Source of the DNA: Paludibacterium paludis
Lineage (GTDB): Bacteria; Pseudomonadota; Gammaproteobacteria; Burkholderiales; Chromobacteriaceae
Direction: 5' to 3'
Length of the DNA: 64,000 bases
NCBI RefSeq assembly: GCF_018802605.1
Contig: NZ_CP069161.1
Coordinates: 2,604,001 to 2,668,000 of the forward strand
The notes beneath the pieces are model-generated. The model was not told the origin of the DNA and searched no databases. It saw only the letters and a program-made list of their open reading frames with translations. Positions 53,876 to 61,606 of this stretch are shown in pieces (positions within the stretch are counted from its first letter, which is position 1; each line of letters begins with the position of its first letter). A program made the position numbers and the translations under genes.

Positions 53876-54475
53876 TTAGCGCCCGGGCACAGCAAAACGC
53901 TCGCGCGCCGCCTCGGCGGCGACCCGGACATGACAATCGGCCTGATGATCGTTCACCAGGCCGATTGCCTGCATGAAGGCATACACGGTGGTCGGCCCGA
54001 CAAAACGCCAGCCCTGGCGCTTCAGATCCGCCGCCATGGCTTGCGCCTCGGTCGAGCGGGCGGCCCCGACACGGAATTCCGTGCGTTTCGCCTCGTAGCG
54101 CCAGACATACGCCGCGAGCGTTGCCTCGCGCTCCAGGAGGCGCTCCGCGCAACGCGCATTGTTGATCACGGCTTCGATCTTGCCGCGATGGCGCACGATG
54201 CCGGCATCGGCCAGCAGACGCTCGACGTCCCGGTCATCGAAGCGGACCAGGGTGGCGATGTCGAAACCGGCGAAGGCCCGACGGAAGGCCTCGCGTTTTT
54301 TCAGGATGGTGAGCCAGCTGAGACCCGATTGAAATCCCTCGAGGCACAGTTGCTCAAAGAGGCGGGTATCGTCCCCAACGGGGAAGCCCCATTCCGTATC
54401 GTGATACGCCATGTAGATCGATGCCCCGTCGCACCAGCGGCAACGGATCGGATCCCCGGGCGGAGGACTATCCAT
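53876..54475 (-). CDS. tag: DNA-3-methyladenine glycosylase I
   Basis: 199 residues. 'RCRWCDGASIYMAYHDTEWG' opens the Tag family; 'FEQLCLEGFQSGLSW' and 'GPTTVYAFMQAIGLVNDH' follow, with the zinc ligands Cys (near residue 15), His and the C-terminal 'HQADC' visible. Removes 3-methyladenine from DNA. Confidence 0.95.
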   Translation of the reverse strand: MDSPPPGDPIRCRWCDGASIYMAYHDTEWGFPVGDDTRLFEQLCLEGFQSGLSWLTILKKREAFRRAFAGFDIATLVRFDDRDVERLLADAGIVRHRGKIEAVINNARCAERLLEREATLAAYVWRYEAKRTEFRVGAARSTEAQAMAADLKRQGWRFVGPTTVYAFMQAIGLVNDHQADCHVRVAAEAARERFAVPGR

Positions 54476-54648
54476 AAGAAGACTCGCGCAAGAAACGGGA
54501 ACAATCGTTCAGGCAGTGTAGCATCCATACCTCCCATCACCACGACCAAGCCGCTCAGGGAAGCGAATGAATCCGGGCTGCATCGAAAAAATCTGACCTA
54601 CACTCAAGCTAGCGACCCGATACCGACAAACATGTCATGGAGAACGTT

Positions 54649-55581
54649 ATGGCTCGACACCACTACCGGCTGGTCACGCGCAGCGACTTCGATGGTCTGG
54701 TCTGCGCTGTTTTGCTCCGAGAACTGGAACTGATCGACGAGATCGTGTTTGTGCACCCCAAGGACATGCAGGATGGCAAAGTGGCGATCACCGGCAACGA
54801 CATCACCACCAATCTGCCGTACACGCGCCAGGCTCACCTGGTTTTCGACCATCACCTTTCCGAAACCTTGCGCAACGAAGGCATTCCGGCCAACTACATC
54901 ATCGACCCGAAAGCCCCCTCCGCCGCTCGCGTGGTGTACAACCACTTTGGCGGGGCCGACGCTCTGCCCGGCATCAGCCCGGAAATGATGGAGGCGGTCG
55001 ACAAGGCCGACTCCGCGCAGCTCTCCCGCGAAGACATCCTCGAACCCAAAGGCTGGGTCCTGCTCAACTATCTGATGGATGCGCGCACCGGGCTTGGGCG
55101 CTTCAAGGACTTTCGCATCGGCAATTACCAGTTGATGATGGATCTGATCGTCTACTGCCGCCATCACGACATCGGCGACATCCTGAGCTTGCCGGATGTG
55201 CAGGAACGCGTGGCGCTGTACCGCGAGCATGAAGCGGCCGCCAAAGAGCAGATCCTTCGCTGCTCTCGGGTGCACGGCAATCTGGTGGTGCTCAACCTGC
55301 TGCATGAAACCGTGATTCATCCGGTCAACCGCTTCATGATTTATGCACTGTTTCCCGAGTGCAACATCTCGATCCATGTCATGTGGGGACTTAACCGGCA
55401 GAACATTGTCTTCGCGGTCGGCAAATCGATTCTGAACCGCTCGTCCAGCACCAATATCGGCGCGCTGATGCTGCAATATGGTGGAGGGGGGCACGAAGCG
55501 GCGGGAACGTGCCAGATTCGCAGCGACCGGGCCGAGGATGTGCAGGAAGAACTGGTCGCGCGCATCCGCGGTCACGGCTGA
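54649..55581 (+). CDS. DHH/DHHA1 family phosphoesterase
   Basis: 310 residues. Metal-binding 'RSDFDGLVCAVLLRE' and 'VFDHHLSE' form the DHH domain; the C-terminal 'YGGGGHEAAGTCQI' is the DHHA1 motif. Related enzymes degrade pAp, c-di-AMP fragments or nanoRNA; the exact substrate is unknown. ATG 54649 has GGAG six bases upstream; the in-frame ATG at 54637 contains that site. Confidence 0.88.
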   Translation: MARHHYRLVTRSDFDGLVCAVLLRELELIDEIVFVHPKDMQDGKVAITGNDITTNLPYTRQAHLVFDHHLSETLRNEGIPANYIIDPKAPSAARVVYNHFGGADALPGISPEMMEAVDKADSAQLSREDILEPKGWVLLNYLMDARTGLGRFKDFRIGNYQLMMDLIVYCRHHDIGDILSLPDVQERVALYREHEAAAKEQILRCSRVHGNLVVLNLLHETVIHPVNRFMIYALFPECNISIHVMWGLNRQNIVFAVGKSILNRSSSTNIGALMLQYGGGGHEAAGTCQIRSDRAEDVQEELVARIRGHG

Positions 55582-55586
55582 CAAAA

Positions 55587-55608
55587 AACCCACGCCGGGG
55601 CGTGGGTT
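55587..55608. terminator. Bidirectional terminator between DHH gene and thiolase
   Basis: AACCCACGCC pairs with GGCGTGGGTT, with A's on the left and T's on the right, serving both convergent genes. Confidence 0.75.
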
Positions 55609-55632
55609 TCGAGGGTGGATCCGAAAAGACCG

Positions 55633-56835
55633 TTACAGCACTTCGATGATGCCCGCGGCGCCCATGCCGGTGCCGATGCACATCGTCACCATGCCGTAGC
55701 CCTTCTGCCCGCGACCGCGCATGCCGTGCAGCAGCGTCGCCGTACGGATCGCGCCGGTCGCGCCCAGCGGGTGACCCAGGGCGATCGCGCCGCCATGCGG
55801 ATTGACGAGCGAGGTATCGAGTTCCAGGTCACGGATCACCGCGAGCGCCTGGGCGGCGAACGCCTCGTTCAGTTCGATCCACTTCATGTCGGACTGGGCG
55901 AGGCCGGCTTGCTTGAGGGCGGCCGGAATGGCTTCCTTCGGACCGATGCCCATGATCGCCGGGGGAACCCCCTTCACCGAGAAGGTGACATAGCGGCCGA
56001 TCGGAGTCAGGTTGAACTCCTTGAGAATGCGTTCGGACACGATGATCACCGCGCCGGCGCCGTCGGACATCTGCGAGCTGTTGCCGGCCGTCACCGAACC
56101 CTTGGCATCGAACACGGTCTTCAGTTTGGCCAGACCTTCGAGCGAGGTTTCGCGGCGCGGGCCCTCGTCGGTGTCGAGCAGCTTGTTGACCAGTTGCACC
56201 TCGCCGGTTTCCAGGTTGGGAATCCGGTAAGTGGCCGGCAGCGGGGTGATTTCGCTCTTGAAAGCGCCCGAATCGATGGCGGCCAGCGCGCGGCGATGCG
56301 ACTCGACGGCGAAGGCGTCCTGATCTTCTCGGGAAACGCCCCATTGCTGGGCGACTTTTTCCGCGGTCAGACCCATGCCGTAAGCGATCGCGTAGTTTTC
56401 ATCCTTGGCGAACACTTCCGGATTCAGGGAAACCTTGTTGCCCATCATCGGCACCATCGACATCGATTCCGAGCCGGCCGCGATCACGACGTCCGCCTCG
56501 CCCATGCGGATGCGGTCGGCCGCGATCTGCACGGCGTTGATGCCGGAGGAGCAATAACGGTTGATGGTGATACCGCCAACCGTATCCGGCAAGCCGGCGA
56601 GCAGCACGCCGATACGCGCCATGTTCAGGCCCTGCTCCGCCTCGGGGAAGGCGCAGCCCACCACACAATCGGAAATCAGGTTGGGATCCAGGCCGGGCAC
56701 CTGGGCGAGCGCGCCGGTGATGACATGCGCGAGCATGTCGTCCGGACGGACGTGGCGCATCATGCCACGCGGAGCCTTGCCAACCGGGGTACGGGTGGCG
56801 GCTACGATATAAGCTTCCTGTACTTGCTTGACCAT
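55633..56835 (-). CDS. fadA: Acetyl-CoA acyltransferase (thiolase)
   Basis: 400 residues. Active-site Cys in 'NRYCSSGINAVQ', 'GGAIALGHPLGATGAI' His, and Cys in 'MCIGTGMGAAG'. Carries out the thiolytic last step of beta-oxidation. It lies directly downstream of the fused dehydrogenase/hydratase gene, 64 bases away, with a hairpin in between. Confidence 0.95.
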   Translation of the reverse strand: MVKQVQEAYIVAATRTPVGKAPRGMMRHVRPDDMLAHVITGALAQVPGLDPNLISDCVVGCAFPEAEQGLNMARIGVLLAGLPDTVGGITINRYCSSGINAVQIAADRIRMGEADVVIAAGSESMSMVPMMGNKVSLNPEVFAKDENYAIAYGMGLTAEKVAQQWGVSREDQDAFAVESHRRALAAIDSGAFKSEITPLPATYRIPNLETGEVQLVNKLLDTDEGPRRETSLEGLAKLKTVFDAKGSVTAGNSSQMSDGAGAVIIVSERILKEFNLTPIGRYVTFSVKGVPPAIMGIGPKEAIPAALKQAGLAQSDMKWIELNEAFAAQALAVIRDLELDTSLVNPHGGAIALGHPLGATGAIRTATLLHGMRGRGQKGYGMVTMCIGTGMGAAGIIEVL

Positions 56836-56852
56836 TCTATCAATCTCCTGGT

Positions 56853-56883
56853 GCGAAACGGCGGCGCGGGGCGGCCGTTTCGC
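56853..56883. repeat. Hairpin between FadN-like and thiolase genes
   Basis: GCGAAACGGC at 56853-56862 pairs with GCCGTTTCGC at 56874-56883 (10 of 10). It could lower or protect downstream thiolase transcript levels. No T-run. Confidence 0.5.
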
Positions 56884-56899
56884 GATGTATGGGCTTCGA

Positions 56900-59275
56900 T
56901 CAGTTGCGCAGCGGCTTGCCGGTCGTCAGCATGTTGGCAATACGATCCTGCGTCTTGGCGTTCTGCAGAAGCGTCATGAACGCCTTGCGCTCCAGATCCA
57001 GGATCCATTGCTCGTTGACCTCGGTGCCGGCTTCGACATCGCCGCCGGTCATCACGTCGGCGATCTGCGACGCGATGAAGAAGTCATGCTTGCTGATGAA
57101 GTTGCCTTCCAGCATGTTGACCAGTTGCCCCTTGATCGAGGCGGCGCCAGCGCGGCCGGCCACCGGGAAGGACTTCACCTTCATCGGCGGGCGATAGCCG
57201 GATTCGGCCATGGCCAGCGCTTGCTGCTTCGCCACGTACAGGAGTTCGTAGGCATTGAACACCACCATATCGGACTTCTTGAAGAAGCCGAGTTCCTGCG
57301 CTTCCAGGGCGCTGGTGGCCACCTTCGCGGTCGCGATGTTCATGAAATAGTCTTTCAGCGCGGCGAGGATGTCGCCACGGGCTTCCTGCGACGCGCGCAG
57401 GGCGAATTCCTTGCAGCCGCCGCCGCCGGGCAGGAGGCCCACGCCCACTTCCACGAGACCGACGTAGGACTCGAGGGCGCCGACCACGCGGTCGCAGTGC
57501 AGCGCGATTTCGCAGCCGCCACCGAACACATAGCCCTGGGTCGCCGCCACGGTCGGAACCTGACTGTAGCGCATGCGCAGGGAGGTCTGCTGGAAGCGGC
57601 GGATCATCGCTTCGATCGCTTCCCAGTCTCCGGTCATGAAAGCGGGCAGCATCGATTGCAGATCGGCGCCGACGGAGAACGGCTCCTCGGTCTGCCAGAT
57701 CACCAGGCCCTTGAAGCGGTCCTCGGCGATATCGAGCGCGGCGTTCAGGCCATCGAGCACGGCCGGGCCGATCGCGTGGGCCTTGGACTTGAACGACACA
57801 ACGAGTACATCGTCGCCGGTGGTGAAGGCGCGCACACCTTCGTTCTCGTAGACGGTTTCGCCAAGTTCAACGGTTTTCTCGCCCAGCACTTTGGCCGGCG
57901 CCAGCTGACGCGCGTAGACATCGAGCGAGGAACGGCCTTCCAGGGCATTGCCGGCCGGGTTGTAGGAGCCTTCGGCGAAGTGCACGCCGCCGCGGTCGGC
58001 TTCGAGCACCCAAGCCGGCAGAGGCGCCGACGACAGGGCCTTGCCCGCCTTGATGTCCTCGTCCACCCACTTGGCCACTTGCTGCCAGCCCGCCGCCTGC
58101 CAGGTCTCGAACGGACCGGTGGTCCAGCCGAAACCCCAGCGGATCGCGAAGTCAACGTCACGGGCCGAGTTCGCGATATCGGCCAGATGGACGCCGATGT
58201 AGTGGAACACGTCGCGGAAGCACGCCCACAGGAACTGGGCCTGCGGATGGGAGGATTCACGCAACGCCTTGAAGCGGGCGCCGATATCCGGGTTCTTCAG
58301 GATTTCCTTGACGCCATCGTCGCCTTTCTCGCCGGCGCCGACATAGTCGCCCTTGGCCGGGTCGAGGACGAACATCTGCTTGCCCTCTTTCTTGTAGATG
58401 CCGACCTTGGTCTTGGCGCCCAGCGCGCCCGCGGCGATCAGTTTCTGCAGCCACTCGGGCGACTTGTACAGGCTGTGCCACGGGTCTTCCGGCAGGGTGT
58501 CCTGCATGGTCTTGACCACATGGGCGAAAGTATCGAGTCCGACCACGTCGGCGGTGCGGAAGGTCGCGGACTTCGGACGGCCCAGGCGCGGGCCGGTCAG
58601 GTCGTCGACGACATCGAAGCGGATGCCGAATTTCTCGGCGTTGGCGATGGTCGCCAGCATCGAGTAAACCCCGATGCGGTTGGCCACGAAGTTCGGGGTG
58701 TCCTTGGCGCGCACCACGCCCTTGCCCAGGGTGGTGACAAGAAAGCGCTCGAGGTTGTCGAGAATGGCGGCGTCCGAACCCTTGCACGGGATGATTTCAA
58801 CCAGGTGCATGTAGCGCGGCGGGTTGAAGAAATGCACGCCGCAGAAACGCGGCTTCAGTTCGCCGCTCAGGCTGTCGGCCAGGGCGTTGATCGACAGTCC
58901 GGAAGTATTGGTCGCGAAAATGGTGTGTTCGCCAAGATGCGGCGCGACCTTCTTGTACAGGTCGGTTTTCCAGTCCATGCGCTCGGCGATGGCCTCGATG
59001 ACCAGGTCGCAATCCTTCAGCAGGTGCAGGTGGTCGTCGTAGTTCGCCGGCTGGATATGGTTGACGGCGTCGCGGGACGCCAGCGGGGACGGCTTTTGCT
59101 TCTTCAGCGCTTCGATCGCCTTCTTCGCGATGCCGTTCTTGTCGCCTTCCTTGGCGGGCAGATCGAACAGCACGGTCGGTACCTTGGCATTGACCAGGTG
59201 CGCAGCGATCTGCGCGCCCATGACGCCAGCGCCGAGCACGGCCACCTTGCGCACGATGAACTTGGTTTGAGACAT
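56900..59275 (-). CDS. fadN: FadN-type 3-hydroxyacyl-CoA dehydrogenase/enoyl-CoA hydratase
   Basis: 791 residues. The NAD site 'VAVLGAGVMGAQIAAHLVNA' is at the N-terminus (from residue 12), with 'NFVANRIGVYSML' in the C-terminal dehydrogenase part; the enoyl-CoA hydratase module follows after about residue 480 ('FSVGADLQSM', 'YVFGGGCEIALHCDRV', 'VGLLPGGGG'). The domain order is the reverse of FadB and the same as FadN of Bacillus subtilis. Forms a beta-oxidation unit with the thiolase. ATG 59275 fits the family start. Confidence 0.92.
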   Translation of the reverse strand: MSQTKFIVRKVAVLGAGVMGAQIAAHLVNAKVPTVLFDLPAKEGDKNGIAKKAIEALKKQKPSPLASRDAVNHIQPANYDDHLHLLKDCDLVIEAIAERMDWKTDLYKKVAPHLGEHTIFATNTSGLSINALADSLSGELKPRFCGVHFFNPPRYMHLVEIIPCKGSDAAILDNLERFLVTTLGKGVVRAKDTPNFVANRIGVYSMLATIANAEKFGIRFDVVDDLTGPRLGRPKSATFRTADVVGLDTFAHVVKTMQDTLPEDPWHSLYKSPEWLQKLIAAGALGAKTKVGIYKKEGKQMFVLDPAKGDYVGAGEKGDDGVKEILKNPDIGARFKALRESSHPQAQFLWACFRDVFHYIGVHLADIANSARDVDFAIRWGFGWTTGPFETWQAAGWQQVAKWVDEDIKAGKALSSAPLPAWVLEADRGGVHFAEGSYNPAGNALEGRSSLDVYARQLAPAKVLGEKTVELGETVYENEGVRAFTTGDDVLVVSFKSKAHAIGPAVLDGLNAALDIAEDRFKGLVIWQTEEPFSVGADLQSMLPAFMTGDWEAIEAMIRRFQQTSLRMRYSQVPTVAATQGYVFGGGCEIALHCDRVVGALESYVGLVEVGVGLLPGGGGCKEFALRASQEARGDILAALKDYFMNIATAKVATSALEAQELGFFKKSDMVVFNAYELLYVAKQQALAMAESGYRPPMKVKSFPVAGRAGAASIKGQLVNMLEGNFISKHDFFIASQIADVMTGGDVEAGTEVNEQWILDLERKAFMTLLQNAKTQDRIANMLTTGKPLRN

Positions 59276-59400
59276 GGTTTCCTCGTTTATGGAGAACACA
59301 ATCATGGGGCAGGCCCCTCAATTCCTGCCTTGCCTTGTCGGGGAGGAGCATGTCGCCCCTCCCCTCCTCACCACGCCTCTAAACAGCCGTTGTCAACGGT

Positions 59401-60933
59401 TTAGAAGCTGTAGTTGTACTGCAGACCGACCATTTGCAGGTTGGTCTTGTAATTGCCGATCGTCGTTTCGCCGTTGCCGGTGCAGGTGTTGTCCGCGCCG
59501 ATCCGGCAAGTGTCGGTGAAGTTGACCTTGGCTTTCTTGAAGAACATGTAGCTGTAGGCGAAATCAACCGACGACTGCTTGTTGAACTTGTAGTTGGCGC
59601 CCAGCGACACGACATAGCGGTCACTGTCGGGCAGGGCCGGGTGACGCAGACTGTCGTTCTTCACCGGCGACTGGTCGTACGCGAGACCCGCGCGCAGCAG
59701 CACCGCGTCGCTGTACTGATAGTTGGCGCCCACCGACACCTTGACGGTATCCTTCCACTCCTGCTTGATGACGAGATCCCCCTCATGCGTGCCGGGGAAC
59801 TTGATGTCGATGCTCTTCATGCGCGAGTGGGCGGTCCAGGTCACATCCCCCATCAGGGCGATGGTCGGAGTCAACTGATGGAAGGCGTTGACGGCGACCG
59901 ACTCGGGAGTGTTCACATCCACGCTGGCCGCCGAGTTGTCGTGCGAAGCGCGCAGTGCGGCGAGGATCGCGGGATCGGTTACCCCCGTGTAATCCCAGAT
60001 CGCATTGCCCTTGAGCTTGTGCTGGATGTTGGAACGGTAAGCGATACCAAAGCGGGTATTCTCGTCCAAGGTGTACATGTAGCCCAGATTGAACCCGAAG
60101 CCCCAGTCATCCGCGTCCATGCGCGCCTGACCGTCGGGCAGGGCGGCAAGCGACTTGCCCAGCGCGGCGGTCACCGCGGTTTTCGCGTTAGCTAGCGTGG
60201 TGGCCGCCGTGGTGTTGCCACCCGCCGCCGCCGTCACCAGCGTCTGGTAGGCCGCCTGGCCGCCAACGGCCTGGACGACGCCCGCGCTGATCTTGCTGGT
60301 CGCCAGGGCCTGACCCGCCGCCGTGTACTTCACGGCGTTGGAAATGCCGCTGGCCACGTCCACGCCCTTGGCGAGCTTGGCCTTCATGTGCTGGGCCGAC
60401 ACGCCGAAACCGAAGGCGTGGTGGTCGTCGAGCTTGAACGACACGGACGGGTTCAGGTTGAAGGTTTCCAGCTTGATGTTCTGCAGCGCGTAGCGGCCGG
60501 CCCAGGTCTTGTCATAGTCGAGCTTGGCGCCGAACGGAACGAACACGCCAAGGCCGACGGTGATCTTGTCGTTGATCCGGTGCGACAGGTACAGGGACGG
60601 CGCGGCCACGAGTCCGGGCGCGAACGAGCCGCCGTTGTTGCCGCCCGTGGCGGCGCCGCTATTGCGCGTGGAGCCTTCCTCGGTGTACTTGGAATCCGGG
60701 ATCACCAGAGTCACGCCACCGGAAAACTGGGTTCCGTCCAGGCGGGATAGGCCGGCCGGGTTGTAGAAAATGGTCGACGAGTCGGCGGCTTCCGCGCCGT
60801 TCGCGAAGGCGGTCCCCTGGGAGGAAACGCTCTGGGAACCGAAGTGATAGCCCGAAGCGACGGCCTGGGTCGACACGGTGACAGACGCGGCACCCATCAT
60901 CATGACGGACAGGCTCAAGTGCTTGAGTTTCAT
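59401..60933 (-). CDS. fadL: FadL/OmpP1/TodX family outer-membrane transporter
   Basis: 510 residues with a signal peptide cut after 'TQAVA' (residue 26). 'GYHFGSQSVSSQGTAFANGA' and 'DSSTIFYNPAGLSRL' are the FadL hatch region with the NPA motif. The C-terminal 'TNLQMVGLQYNYSF' ends in Phe as for outer-membrane barrels. Imports long-chain fatty acids, matching the beta-oxidation genes around it. An insertion of about 60 Ala-rich residues (near residues 200-260) lies within an extracellular loop. Confidence 0.92.
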   Translation of the reverse strand: MKLKHLSLSVMMMGAASVTVSTQAVASGYHFGSQSVSSQGTAFANGAEAADSSTIFYNPAGLSRLDGTQFSGGVTLVIPDSKYTEEGSTRNSGAATGGNNGGSFAPGLVAAPSLYLSHRINDKITVGLGVFVPFGAKLDYDKTWAGRYALQNIKLETFNLNPSVSFKLDDHHAFGFGVSAQHMKAKLAKGVDVASGISNAVKYTAAGQALATSKISAGVVQAVGGQAAYQTLVTAAAGGNTTAATTLANAKTAVTAALGKSLAALPDGQARMDADDWGFGFNLGYMYTLDENTRFGIAYRSNIQHKLKGNAIWDYTGVTDPAILAALRASHDNSAASVDVNTPESVAVNAFHQLTPTIALMGDVTWTAHSRMKSIDIKFPGTHEGDLVIKQEWKDTVKVSVGANYQYSDAVLLRAGLAYDQSPVKNDSLRHPALPDSDRYVVSLGANYKFNKQSSVDFAYSYMFFKKAKVNFTDTCRIGADNTCTGNGETTIGNYKTNLQMVGLQYNYSF

Positions 60934-61105
60934 GTTATCCCTCTCTGCGTATCAATTTATTTGATTTGGCATTCATATGTGCTGAACAACCCTGAAAAGG
61001 GGTTCAGCTGGGATAGTACCAGAGAATTAGAGCTTGTCCACTAATTCCAGAGCCTTTGTTCCAAACGCCTGTTTGACGAGACATCGCTGCAACACCGCCC
61101 TTCGC

Positions 61106-61498
61106 TCAGGGAATTCCCGCCGACGTTTCACCCAGCAGGCGTGATTTTCCCTGCAAGTCGACGGCGACAAACGTGACAATCACTTCGGTAATAAAAACCG
61201 TTTCCCCACTCATGCGTTCGGAGCTGACCGTAATTTTGAGCGTGATGGATTTTTGGCCGACACGCAGCTTTTCCACATACAGGTTGACCACGTCTCCGAG
61301 GAGAATGGGCAGGGAGAACTGGAAAGCGTTCACCGCCACCAGCGCCACCGGACCGCACGACTCCCGCTCGGCCACGAGGCTGCCGGCCAGATCGATCTGA
61401 TTCATCAGCCATCCGGCCTGAACGCGCCCGTACGCGTCGGTACTGATCGGGAGAGCGCGAACCCTGAGAGCCGGCATTTTGTCGCAGGGAATGTCCAT
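61106..61498 (-). CDS. Acyl-CoA thioesterase (YciA type)
   Basis: 130 residues, hotdog fold: 'ALPISTDAYGRVQAGWLMNQ' followed by 'DLAGSLVAERE' and 'VYLYVEKLRVGQKSITLKIT'-like strands (a two-segment pattern of the acyl-CoA thioesterase/YciA family). ATG 61498 has AGGTGA a few bases upstream. It stands between fadE and fadL and presumably frees excess acyl groups from CoA. Confidence 0.87.
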   Translation of the reverse strand: MDIPCDKMPALRVRALPISTDAYGRVQAGWLMNQIDLAGSLVAERESCGPVALVAVNAFQFSLPILLGDVVNLYVEKLRVGQKSITLKITVSSERMSGETVFITEVIVTFVAVDLQGKSRLLGETSAGIP

Positions 61499-61575
61499 GG
61501 CATCACCTAATAAATGTTGGTGCATCTTGCGAAAGCCCGCCCAGGCGACGGACTTTCGCAAAACGTCCCGTCGGC

Positions 61576-61595
61576 GGGGCGCCCGAAGGCACCCC
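61576..61595 (-). terminator. Hairpin after fadE
   Basis: GGGGTGCC-TTCG-GGCGCCCC on the minus strand forms a stable stem with a TTCG tetraloop a few bases after the fadE stop, with a short T-run further along. A plausible terminator or attenuator between fadE and the thioesterase gene. Confidence 0.5.
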
Positions 61596-61606
61596 GCCCC
61601 GCCTCA